A stretch of 8,574 nt of DNA from positions 8,369 to 16,942 of the forward strand of contig QHTY01000203.1 of NCBI GenBank assembly GCA_003220985.1, read 5' to 3'. The notes under the pieces are model-generated. The model did not search any database. It had not been told where the DNA came from and was given only the letters and a program-made list of their open reading frames with translations. Shown piece by piece: positions 1-6,179 of the stretch. A program made the position numbers and the translations under genes. The stretch comes from Gemmatimonadota bacterium (GTDB lineage Bacteria; Gemmatimonadota; Gemmatimonadetes; Gemmatimonadales; GWC2-71-9). How positions within the stretch are numbered: position 1 is the stretch's first letter; every line of letters begins with the position of its first letter.

Positions 1-62
1 GCATGGTGCTGATCGGTCGCGCCGTCAGTGGAACGCCGCACATCCACACACGCGACGCATGA
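1..62 (+). CDS. 3' end of an upstream gene, possibly fdhD (formate dehydrogenase sulfurtransferase)
   Basis: The frame whose first full codon is at 3 stays open from the window edge and stops at TGA 60-62, giving a 19-residue tail (MVLIGRAVSGTPHIHTRDA). The stop overlaps the ATG at 59 of the next gene as ATGA, the same coupling used repeatedly downstream, which suggests a real gene end. The pattern L-[IV]-G, then a small segment, then I-[HY]-T resembles the C-terminus of FdhD proteins. FdhD passes sulfur from IscS to the molybdenum cofactor of formate dehydrogenases. A neighbouring mobA-mobB-moeA set fits that identity. The visible stretch is too short to be sure: coding status is likely, the FdhD assignment is an inference from about 14 residues. 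The ATG at 3-5 is read as an internal Met, not a start. Confidence 0.5.
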   Translation, partial: MVLIGRAVSGTPHIHTRDA

Positions 63-481
63 CAGCGTCGGAGGAAGCGGAGCTTCGCGAGCTCCTGCGC
101 CAGGCGCGCACGATCGCGGTCGTGGGACTGTCTCCCAACCCGATGCGACCCAGTAATTCGGTCGCCCGCTATCTGCAGCGGTCCGGTTACACGATCGTGC
201 CCGTGAATCCCGGTCACGACGAGGTCCTGGGCGAAAAGAGCTATCGCACACTCAGCGACGCGTCACGCGCGCACGCGATCGACGTCGTCGATGTCTTTCG
301 CCGCAGCGAGCACGCCGGCGCCGTCGTGGACGAGGCGATAGCGCTGCGACCTCCACCGCGGCTGATCTGGCTGCAGCAGGGCGTCGTCGATGTGGCCGGC
401 CAGGCGCGCGCGGCCAAGGCCGGCATTCGGTTCGTCATGGACCAGTGCCTCGCCATCGAACACCGCCACCTCGCGGTCTAA
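59..481 (+). CDS. CoA-binding domain protein (YccU-type)
   Basis: This 140-residue protein is a stand-alone CoA_binding_2 domain, a Rossmann-like fold related to the CoA-binding part of succinyl-CoA synthetase; the physiological role of the family is poorly known. Visible family features are the nucleotide-binding strand and turn IAVVGLSPNPMRPS (residues 19-32), the strand ending in IVPVNPG (46-52), DVVDVFRRSEH (75-85), IWLQQGV (103-109) and the C-terminal VMDQCLAIEH (126-135), which holds the family's conserved Cys-x-x-x-x-His region. Length is normal for a single-domain member. The ATG at 59 overlaps the previous stop, and no Shine-Dalgarno motif precedes it, so translation is probably coupled. 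The stop TAA (479-481) lies one base before the mobA GTG. Its place ahead of mobA suggests co-expression with cofactor synthesis, but a direct role there is not shown. Confidence 0.9.
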   Translation: MTASEEAELRELLRQARTIAVVGLSPNPMRPSNSVARYLQRSGYTIVPVNPGHDEVLGEKSYRTLSDASRAHAIDVVDVFRRSEHAGAVVDEAIALRPPPRLIWLQQGVVDVAGQARAAKAGIRFVMDQCLAIEHRHLAV

Positions 482-482
482 C

Positions 483-1103
483 GTGCCGGGGAGCGCAGTC
501 CTGGCCGGTGGCGCCGCCCGCCGCTACGGCGGTGTTCCGAAGGGTCTGCTCACGGTCGGCGGGCGGCGCATTCTCGATCGCGTCGTTGAGCGCCTGAGCG
601 CCGTCACCGGCGCGCCGCCGGTTCTGGTGGCCAACGCTCCGGACGCGGTATCCTGGCGTCCCGACCTGCAAACGATCGCGGACATTCGGCCTGGTTGCGG
701 CAGCCTCGGCGGCATCTACACCGCGGTGACCGCGGGGTCTGCGGCGGGAGGGGGACCCGTGCTCTGCGTCGCCTGGGACATGCCGTTCGTGCCGGAGGCG
801 CTGCTCAGCGCGCTGGTCGCCGGCGCCGCCGCTGGCGGCTACGACGCATTTCTTCCTGAGAGCTCGGGCCGGCGCGGTTTGGAGCCGCTGTGTGCGGTCT
901 ACGGACCGGCGTGTTCCCGCGCCATCGCCCGCCGGCTCGACAATGGCGAGTTGCAGGCCATCTCCTTCCACCCCGACGTGCGGGTCGGTATCCTCCCCCT
1001 CGCGGAGGTTAAGGCGTTCGGCGATCCCGATGAGCTGTTCTTCAACGTGAACACGCCCGCGGACCTCGCGCGCGCGGAGGCGCTATCCCGGCGACACGGA
1101 TGA
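483..1103 (+). CDS. mobA: Molybdenum cofactor guanylyltransferase MobA
   Basis: This 206-residue enzyme should transfer GMP from GTP to molybdopterin, the step leading to the bis-MGD cofactor of DMSO-reductase-family enzymes such as formate dehydrogenase and nitrate reductase. It is cytoplasmic. The nucleotide-binding signature LAGGAARRYGGVPK lies at residues 7-20. GCGSLGGI (71-78) matches the family's G-P-L-A-G-I region, Asp99 in WDMPF is the expected metal ligand, and EPLCAVY (134-140) and FFNVNTPADL (186-195) complete the fold. I chose the GTG at 483 because it places the start six residues before LAGG, as in other MobA proteins, and one base after the previous stop. The open frame extends upstream to an ATG at 390, but that would add 31 residues overlapping the CoA-binding gene and unlike any MobA N-terminus. 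The stop overlaps mobB as ATGA. Confidence 0.93.
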   Translation: MPGSAVLAGGAARRYGGVPKGLLTVGGRRILDRVVERLSAVTGAPPVLVANAPDAVSWRPDLQTIADIRPGCGSLGGIYTAVTAGSAAGGGPVLCVAWDMPFVPEALLSALVAGAAAGGYDAFLPESSGRRGLEPLCAVYGPACSRAIARRLDNGELQAISFHPDVRVGILPLAEVKAFGDPDELFFNVNTPADLARAEALSRRHG

Positions 1104-1618
1104 TCTCGATCATCGGGCTCAAGAACGCGGGCAAGACGACGTTCCTCGTCGCGCTCGCGGCCGAGCTGGTGCGCCGCAAGCTGCGCGTCATGACCATCAA
1201 GCACGGCTCGCATCCCGCGGACATGGATCAAAAGGGCAAGGACACTTGGCGCCATTGGCACGAGGGAAAGGCGGAGCGCGTGCTGATGGAAGCGCCCGGT
1301 CAGCGCGTGCTGTTCGAGCACACCGAGCACGAAGTCGATCCCATAATCCTCGCGCGGCGCTACCTGAGCGAAGCCGACATGGTGCTGGTCGAGGGGTTCA
1401 AGCGCGCGCCGCTGCCGAAGATCGAAGTGTATCGCAAAGTGGCGGGCCCCAGGCCGGTTTTCGACCCGGCGGTGCATGATCCGGCCGACTGGATCGCCAT
1501 CGTGACGGACGATCGCGCGCTGCGGGCACCCTTCCCGGTGTTTCGCTTCAACGACACGGCGTGGCTCGTCACGATCGCGAATCTCGCCTGGGACCAAGCC
1601 AAGATCCTGCCGCCATGA
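1100..1618 (+). CDS. mobB: Molybdopterin-guanine dinucleotide biosynthesis adapter protein MobB
   Basis: This 172-residue P-loop GTPase-like protein is thought to assist MobA in bis-MGD formation; it is not strictly essential in E. coli. The N-terminus begins straight into the first strand and Walker A loop, GLKNAGKT (6-13). Other family marks follow: TIKHGSH (32-38), DTWRHWHEG (48-56), and the Walker B-like strand MVLVEGFKRAPLPKIEVYR (94-112) with VEGFK typical of MobB. The C-terminal half, with IAIVTDD (132-138) and the hydrophobic last helix, is of normal length. The ATG at 1100 overlaps the mobA TGA. A GGAGG at 1076-1080 is too far upstream (19 bases) to be a normal ribosome binding site, so coupling from mobA is the likelier route. 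The stop TGA overlaps the moeA ATG. Confidence 0.93.
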   Translation: MISIIGLKNAGKTTFLVALAAELVRRKLRVMTIKHGSHPADMDQKGKDTWRHWHEGKAERVLMEAPGQRVLFEHTEHEVDPIILARRYLSEADMVLVEGFKRAPLPKIEVYRKVAGPRPVFDPAVHDPADWIAIVTDDRALRAPFPVFRFNDTAWLVTIANLAWDQAKILPP

Positions 1619-2838
1619 CTCCTGCCGAAGCCGCGCGGTTCATCATCAGCGATATCCGGCCGCTTCCCGCTGAGCGCCGGCCGCTGCGCGAGGCGCTGGA
1701 CCTGGTGCTCGCCGAAGACGTCGTCAGTCCTATCGACCTGCCGCCGTGGGACAACTCGGCCATGGATGGATACGCCGTGCGCAGTCAGGACCTACGCGAG
1801 AGCGGCGACACGGAGCTCGCCGTCATCGAGACCGTGCCGGCCGGCCAGTTTCCCAGCAAGTCCATCGGACCGGCGCAGGCGATCCGGATCTTCACCGGCG
1901 CGCCGCTGCCGCAGGGCGCCGACACCGTCATCCGTCAGGAAGACTCCGAGCAGTCGTCCAACGGCACCGTTAGGATCAACAATCCACGCGACGCGAAGAA
2001 GAACATCCGCCGGCGCGGTGAAGACATTCGGAAGGGAGCCGTCGTTCTCAACGCAGGCACGGCGCTCGGTCCGGCGCAGCTCGGCGTGCTCGCCTCGATC
2101 GCGCACGAGCGGCCGCTCGCGCACCGCGTGCCGCGGGTGGCGTTCATGGGATCGGGTGACGAGATCGTCGACTTGGATCGGCGCGATGAGATTCTGGCCG
2201 GCAGGAAGATCGCGACCTCCAACTCCTACACGCTCGATGCCCTGATTCGCCGTTCGTCGGCCGTGCCGGTCAATCTCGGCGTGGCGCGCGACACGAGGGA
2301 GAGCCTGCGCGAGCACCTACGTGGCGCAGCGAGCGCCGATTTGCTCGTGACCACCGCCGGCGTCAGCGTGGGGGAGCACGATCTCGTCCGCGACGTGCTG
2401 CAGGAATCCGGCGGGGAGCTGAAGCTGTGGCGGATCGCGATGCGGCCGGGCGCACCAGTGGGATTCGGACTGCTGAACGGGATTCCCTGGATCGGGTTGC
2501 CGGGCAATCCGGTCAGCACCATGGTGACCTTCGAGCTCTTCGTGCGACCGGTGATCCGTCGCCTGCAGGGGCATGCCCTGCCGTTTCGCAGAACGGTGCC
2601 GGTGATCACACGTGACCCCGTCACGCTCGGGCCAAAACTGCGACACTTCCTCCGCGCTATAGTAGAAGAAGGAGAGGCGCGTTTGACAGGCCCGCAGGGG
2701 TCTGGCATTCTCACCAGCATGGCGCACGCGAACGCCCTGCTGATCGTCCCGGCCGACATACCCTCGGTCCCCGTGGGTACCGAGCTCCAGGCGTTGATCC
2801 TCGACGATCCGCGGCACGTCGCCGAGCCTCCGTACTGA
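1615..2838 (+). CDS. moeA: Molybdopterin molybdenumtransferase MoeA
   Basis: This 407-residue protein inserts molybdate into adenylylated molybdopterin. Domain order is as in MoeA: domains I/II with AMDGYA (49-54, Asp51), TGAPLPQGADTVIRQED (94-110), the MoCF-binding domain with MGSGDEIVD (178-186, Glu183), VTTAGVSVGEHDLV (245-258), RIAMRPGAPVGFG (273-285) and GLPGNPVSTM (294-303), then domain IV ending near residue 393. Two positions differ from the usual consensus: TAGVSVG in place of TGGVSVG, and RPGAP in place of KPGKP, so the second motif lysine is Ala280. The ATG at 1615 overlaps the mobB stop; an in-frame ATG at 1561 would add 18 residues inside mobB and is rejected. The stop at 2836-2838 shares its last base with the next start (TGATG). 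An A-rich stretch with promoter-like boxes lies at 2658-2711 within the gene. Confidence 0.94.
   Translation: MTPAEAARFIISDIRPLPAERRPLREALDLVLAEDVVSPIDLPPWDNSAMDGYAVRSQDLRESGDTELAVIETVPAGQFPSKSIGPAQAIRIFTGAPLPQGADTVIRQEDSEQSSNGTVRINNPRDAKKNIRRRGEDIRKGAVVLNAGTALGPAQLGVLASIAHERPLAHRVPRVAFMGSGDEIVDLDRRDEILAGRKIATSNSYTLDALIRRSSAVPVNLGVARDTRESLREHLRGAASADLLVTTAGVSVGEHDLVRDVLQESGGELKLWRIAMRPGAPVGFGLLNGIPWIGLPGNPVSTMVTFELFVRPVIRRLQGHALPFRRTVPVITRDPVTLGPKLRHFLRAIVEEGEARLTGPQGSGILTSMAHANALLIVPADIPSVPVGTELQALILDDPRHVAEPPY
2683..2711 (+). promoter_or_regulatory. Possible internal sigma70-type promoter inside the moeA 3' end
   Basis: A perfect TTGACA (2683-2688) is followed after 17 bases by CATTCT (2706-2711), preceded by an extended -10 TGG (2703-2705). 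The -10 matches TATAAT at A2, T3 and T6 only. Just upstream, 2658-2674 reads TATAGTAGAAGAAGGAG, unusually A-rich for this genome. A start near 2718 would sit about 120 bases before the GGDEF gene and could drive it, the M61 peptidase and marC apart from the Mo genes. This rests only on sequence match; a chance occurrence is quite possible. Confidence 0.3.
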
Positions 2839-3671
2839 TGGCGGCGCTCGCTTCACCCACAGTGCGTCAGGCGCTGCGCCTGGCCGGCTATGTGCTGCTG
2901 ACGCTCCTCGTGTACTGGGTGAATGCCGTCACGCCTTCCACCGCGCGGTTCGGGATCCTGTATACCATCCCGGTTCTGCTCGTCACCTGGACCGAGGGAT
3001 TGGCCTGGGGCATCCTGTTGGCCGTCGCGACCACGGTATTCCGGGAAGCGACCGCCTGGGTGCAGATGCCGGCGGACACGCCGCTACAGTGGCGCATCCT
3101 GAACGGGCTCGCCTATCTCGCCGTGCTGGGCGTCGCGATGGCGGGCCTGCAGTCGCTGCGGCGGAGCCAGGCGCAGCTGGCGCGGCTGGTCACCCAGGAC
3201 CAGCTCACCAGCGTCCTGAACGCACGCGCCTTCGTCGCGCGGCTCGGCCAGGAGCTCGACCGCAACCGCCGCTATCCGCGGCCCCTCGCCCTGCTGTACA
3301 TGGATCTCGACAACTTCAAGGTCATCAACGACACGCACGGCCATCAGACGGGCGACGCGGTGCTACGGCTGGTCGCCGACTCGATGCGGTCGTCGGTGCG
3401 TCATGCCGACGTCGTCGGCAGACTCGGCGGCGACGAGTTCGCGGTGCTCATGCCCGAGACCGACGCCGCGCTTGCGGACGCAGCCGCGAAGCGGCTGATC
3501 GCGGGGCTGCGGAATGTGTTCAAGGGAACGCCCAACGTCACCGCGAGTATCGGGGTCGTATCGTGTGCGGCGACGGACGCCAGTACTGATGATTTGTTGA
3601 GAAGGGCGGATCAGGCCATGTACGACGCGAAGAAGTCGGGCAAGGACCGGGTGGTACAGGTCGCGCTTTGA
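2838..3671 (+). CDS. Membrane-anchored diguanylate cyclase (GGDEF)
   Basis: This 277-residue protein should make cyclic di-GMP from two GTP. Hydrophobic segments at about 13-31, 38-51, 54-69 and 87-104 suggest four membrane helices with very short loops, so there is no sizeable extracytoplasmic sensor. A short linker (105-120) leads to the GGDEF domain: DQLTSVLNARAF (121-132, the usual D-x-L-T entry), LYMDLDNFKVINDTHGH (153-169, with metal ligand Asp156), RLGGDEFAVLMP (195-206) and the end motif RADQAMYDAKKSGKDRV (256-272). The signature loop GGDEF is intact, so it is predicted active. RHAD at 188-191 sits five residues before the loop, the position of the allosteric inhibitory I-site (RxxD), suggesting product feedback. 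The usual T-G-L-x-N-R after D-x-L is changed to TSVLNA. The ATG at 2838 overlaps the moeA stop by one base; no Shine-Dalgarno is seen. The stop TGA overlaps the TTG of the next gene. Confidence 0.92.
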   Translation: MAALASPTVRQALRLAGYVLLTLLVYWVNAVTPSTARFGILYTIPVLLVTWTEGLAWGILLAVATTVFREATAWVQMPADTPLQWRILNGLAYLAVLGVAMAGLQSLRRSQAQLARLVTQDQLTSVLNARAFVARLGQELDRNRRYPRPLALLYMDLDNFKVINDTHGHQTGDAVLRLVADSMRSSVRHADVVGRLGGDEFAVLMPETDAALADAAAKRLIAGLRNVFKGTPNVTASIGVVSCAATDASTDDLLRRADQAMYDAKKSGKDRVVQVAL

Positions 3672-5428
3672 TCCTGCTGCTCGTCGCGCTGATAGGCGCG
3701 TCAGATTCTACTCCCCAGCTCGCCTACAGTGTCACGGTCCCGATCAATCGTTCCGCGTATTTAGTCGAGATCCAAATCACGAATCCTCCCGATCCGAGCC
3801 GCCTGGTCATTCCCGCATGGGCTCCGGGCGCCTACCAGCTGATGAATTCGGGCACGAATATCCGCGATTTTGAGGCCGTTACGCGTGCCGAGGATCGCCT
3901 GTCGGTCCGCCAGGATTCGCCGAACTCCTGGGTGATCGACACGCAGGGGACGCAAGTCATCACCGTCCGCTACACGGCCGGACTGCGCGATTCGGTCGCC
4001 TGGCGCCGGCCGAACAATCGCTGGTTCTTGCGGGCCACGTCCGGCGTGGTCGACGGGCCGCGCACGTTCATGTATCTCGATGGCTTCACGCAGCTACCGG
4101 CGACGGTCGCGTTCGGGGTCCCGCCGGGATGGCGCGTCGCGACCGGACTATCACCCACGACCAGCGACAGCACCACGTTCACGGCCCCCAACTACGATGT
4201 GCTCATCGACTCGCCGATGCTGGTCGGCGAGTTTCTGTCGTATACGTTCACGGCCGCGGGGACGTCACACCGCGCAGTCGTCGATCTCGGCGGCGGGCGC
4301 GCCGCCGCGCCCGCCGTTTTCGTGGACATGTTGCGGCGCATCTCGACGACGGCGATCGGTATTTTCGGCGGCCCACCGTATCGGGACTACACGTACATCT
4401 TTGTGGGCGGCCGTGGCGGCGGGCTCGAGCACCTGAATTCCACGACGATCGGCGTGAGCACGGAGACGCTGGCGCGGAACCCGCGCGGCGCCCAGACCGT
4501 CAGCGCGCACGAGTTCTTCCATGCCTGGAATGTGAAGCGGATCCGGCCCATTGAGCTCGGGCCGTTCAACTACGAGCGCGAAGTGCGGACGGTCAACCTC
4601 TGGTGGAGCGAGGGCGTGACCGATTACTACGCCGATCTCATCCTGGCGCGGGCCGGGCTCAACACGCCCGCTGATTTCGCGCGCCGGCTCGCGCGGTCGA
4701 TCGAGAATTTCCAAAATGACGCGGCGCGGATGGTGATCTCCCCGGAGCGCGCGTCCTGGACCACGTGGGATTCGCCGGCGGTGAACCAGGGTGCGTACAT
4801 ATCCTATTATCTCCAGGGTGAGCTGCTGGGTTTCCTCCTCGACCTCGCGATCCGCGACTCCACCGACAACGCCCGATCGCTCGACGATGTCATGCGCTTT
4901 CTGATGCGGCACTACTCCGGCGACCACGGGTTCACACGGGACCAGCTCGTGGAGGCCGTGCGCAGCGCGACGGGCTGCAACTTCGAGGAGTTCTGGCGGC
5001 TGCACGTGAGCGGCACGTCCGACATTCCGTGGAACGATTATCTAAAGGCCGCCGGCTGGCGGCTCGCCCTGACCAAGACGCCTGCCGTCGACGCACGGAT
5101 CGGTTCGATTCCACCGGCCGTGCCGGGCGGTCGCTGGCGCGCGGTGGCGCCCCTCGGTGCCGCGTGGCTCGCAGGTCTCCGCACCGGGGATGAGCTCGTG
5201 CGCATCAATCGACGCGACATCATCGACGGCACCGACGTCACGGCCGCTGTGCGGAGCATCCGGCCTGGCGCCACCGTCATTGTCGACGTCATGCGTAACA
5301 ACCAGCCAATCACAATTCGCTTCCATGCGGGTCGGTACGAGCGGGAGCACGCGGCGCTGCGCGATCTATCAGTGCAAACCACGAAGATGCGGCGCATTCG
5401 CGCCGGACTCACCGGAGCGACACCGTGA
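3668..5428 (+). CDS. M61 family glycyl aminopeptidase-type metalloprotease with PDZ domain
   Basis: This 586-residue zinc peptidase resembles the M61 family, whose studied members remove N-terminal Gly or Ala. The N-terminal beta domain (about 20-200) contains YQLMNSGTNIRDFEA (56-70), typical of M61. The catalytic domain has GGGLEHLNSTT (250-260), the zinc site HEFFHAWNVKRIRP (281-294; His281, Glu282, His285) and the third ligand Glu315 in WWSEGVTDYYADL (312-324). QGAYISYYLQGELLGFLLDL (374-393) and SLDDVMRFLMRHY (404-416) follow. A PDZ domain lies at about 480-555, with LGAAWLAGLRTGDELVRIN (496-514). The first 12 residues are hydrophobic and could be a short signal peptide, but they lack a basic n-region. 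TTG at 3668 is the only usable ATG/GTG/TTG between the in-frame stop at 3590 and Met59, which would lose part of the domain. The TTG overlaps the GGDEF stop; a weak AGGT (3658-3661) precedes it. Confidence 0.92.
   Translation: MILLLVALIGASDSTPQLAYSVTVPINRSAYLVEIQITNPPDPSRLVIPAWAPGAYQLMNSGTNIRDFEAVTRAEDRLSVRQDSPNSWVIDTQGTQVITVRYTAGLRDSVAWRRPNNRWFLRATSGVVDGPRTFMYLDGFTQLPATVAFGVPPGWRVATGLSPTTSDSTTFTAPNYDVLIDSPMLVGEFLSYTFTAAGTSHRAVVDLGGGRAAAPAVFVDMLRRISTTAIGIFGGPPYRDYTYIFVGGRGGGLEHLNSTTIGVSTETLARNPRGAQTVSAHEFFHAWNVKRIRPIELGPFNYEREVRTVNLWWSEGVTDYYADLILARAGLNTPADFARRLARSIENFQNDAARMVISPERASWTTWDSPAVNQGAYISYYLQGELLGFLLDLAIRDSTDNARSLDDVMRFLMRHYSGDHGFTRDQLVEAVRSATGCNFEEFWRLHVSGTSDIPWNDYLKAAGWRLALTKTPAVDARIGSIPPAVPGGRWRAVAPLGAAWLAGLRTGDELVRINRRDIIDGTDVTAAVRSIRPGATVIVDVMRNNQPITIRFHAGRYEREHAALRDLSVQTTKMRRIRAGLTGATP
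5414..5417 (+). promoter_or_regulatory. Shine-Dalgarno site supporting the marC GTG start
   Basis: GGAG ends seven bases before the GTG at 5425. Most other genes here lack any such site and seem to depend on stop/start overlap, so this one helps decide the unusual GTG start. Confidence 0.5.
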
Positions 5429-6051
5429 ATCAGCGGGTGATGGAGCTGCTCCTCATCTTCACGTCGATCCTGTTTATCGTGGATCCCTTCGCCGTGATTC
5501 CGACGTTCCTCGCGATGACGGTTCGCGACACGCCGGCGCAACGCCGCGTGCTCGCGCGCCGGGGGGCGTGGACGTGCGCCATCACGCTCATCGCCTTCGC
5601 AGTCGGCGGCAGCCTGATCTTCAAGATCTTCGGGATCACAATCGGCGCGTTCAAGATCGCGGGCGGCGTGCTCATCGGACTCAACGCGCTGGACATGGTG
5701 CAGGCCAGGCGCAGCCAGCAACGCGAGACCCCAGTCGAAACAGCCGAGGGAATCCAGAAGGACGACATCGGCATCATGCCGCTCGGCGTCCCGATGCTGG
5801 CGGGCCCGGGCGCGATCTCGACCGTCATGGTCCTCGCGCTGGGGTCAAAGTCCGTGGCGGCGACGGCCGCGGTCTACATCTCGATCGTCCTGACCGCGTT
5901 GATCACATTCCTCGTGCTCTCGGCCGCCTCGATGGTCGAGCGGCGCCTCGGACAAACCGGCATGCGCATTCTGACCCGCCTCATGGGATTGGTGTTGTGT
6001 GCGATTGCCGTGCAGTTCATCATCGACGGCATCAAACTGAGCTTCCGGTGA
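5425..6051 (+). CDS. MarC family integral membrane protein
   Basis: This 208-residue protein belongs to the MarC/UPF0056 family of inner-membrane proteins. The link of E. coli marC to multiple antibiotic resistance was not upheld and no transport substrate is established. Six hydrophobic segments are visible: about 5-30, 49-67, 70-92, 118-140, 145-168 and 183-204. Family marks are FIVDPFAVIPTFLAMT (17-32) at the first helix, FKIAGGVLIGLNALDMV (76-92), and IGIMPLGVPMLAGPGAIST (115-133), with the repeated Pro and Gly-Pro-Gly motifs of the two half-domains. A charged cytoplasmic loop (93-114) separates the halves. The GTG at 5425 overlaps the M61 stop (GTGA), and GGAG at 5414-5417, seven bases before it, is one of the few fair Shine-Dalgarno sites in the window, supporting this start. 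It is the last gene of the packed series. Confidence 0.93.
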   Translation: MNQRVMELLLIFTSILFIVDPFAVIPTFLAMTVRDTPAQRRVLARRGAWTCAITLIAFAVGGSLIFKIFGITIGAFKIAGGVLIGLNALDMVQARRSQQRETPVETAEGIQKDDIGIMPLGVPMLAGPGAISTVMVLALGSKSVAATAAVYISIVLTALITFLVLSAASMVERRLGQTGMRILTRLMGLVLCAIAVQFIIDGIKLSFR

Positions 6052-6064
6052 TGTTCGATCCGAA

Positions 6065-6074
6065 GGACTAGTCC
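6065..6074. other. Perfect 10-base palindrome between marC and the MEDS pair
   Basis: GGACTAGTCC reads the same on both strands, 13 bases after the marC stop. With no loop it cannot form a stem, and no U-tract follows, so it is not an intrinsic terminator. A dimeric regulator's half-sites could look like this, but no second copy was found in the window. A weak bulged stem (CTTC-GG at 6042-6048 pairing with CC-GAAG at 6060-6065, 11-base loop) overlaps the marC stop, also without a U-tract. The rest of 6052-6118 shows nothing recognisable. Confidence 0.25.
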
Positions 6075-6118
6075 CTCAGGTCGAGGCTGCCGCGCCGAGA
6101 ATTCCCTCCCAAGAATGA

Positions 6119-6146
6119 TTGTGGCGATATGCGCGTTCCCTATTGT
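6119..6146 (+). promoter_or_regulatory. Possible promoter for the MEDS gene pair
   Basis: TTGTGG (6119-6124), a 16-base spacer and TATTGT (6141-6146) give a weak sigma70-like pair (3/6 and 4/6 matches). The surrounding 6129-6180 is T-rich at would-be third codon positions, unlike coding sequence here. A transcript from this site would begin near 6153, which rules out translation from the ATG at 6129, makes the ATG at 6156 nearly leaderless and leaves a short leader for the ATG at 6180. The call rests on position and composition more than on match quality. Confidence 0.3.
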
Positions 6147-6179
6147 TTTCGCTCTATGACTGTTTCCGCTTCCCAGCGT

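Noticed and set aside
390..482. Upstream extension of mobA to the ATG at 390
   Set aside because: The added residues overlap the CoA-binding gene and do not resemble a MobA N-terminus; GTG at 483 fits the family.
435..971. Long minus-strand open frame opposite mobA (178 codons)
   Set aside because: It has low-complexity Arg/Ala/Gly-rich composition and no recognisable motif, and it lies opposite a well-supported MobA; long antisense frames are expected at this GC content.
899..1597. Minus-strand open frame of 232 codons across mobA and mobB
   Set aside because: The translation is rich in Arg, His and Asp with no family features, and both plus-strand genes it covers are clear.
1561..1614. 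Upstream extension of moeA to the ATG at 1561
   Set aside because: It would overlap mobB by 58 bases and add residues with no counterpart in MoeA, while ATG 1615 forms the ATGA overlap seen elsewhere in this series.
2669..2688. AAGGAG followed after 8 bases by an in-frame TTG in moeA, as an internal translation start
   Set aside because: It would give only a C-terminal fragment of domain IV with no known function; it is more likely coincidence in an A-rich stretch.
4265..5005. Minus-strand open frame of 246 codons inside the M61 gene
   Set aside because: It lies opposite the conserved zinc site and catalytic core of the peptidase, and its translation looks like antisense of coding sequence.
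5157..6071. Plus-strand open frame of 304 codons overlapping the M61 end and marC
   Set aside because: It is a different frame from both recognised genes, with Arg/Pro/His-rich low-complexity translation. Its last six codons (MFDPKD, 6051-6071) could start at an ATG after marC but are too short to support a gene.
6073..6086. Short hairpin CCTC/GAGG after marC as a terminator
   Set aside because: The stem is only four base pairs and no U-tract follows.
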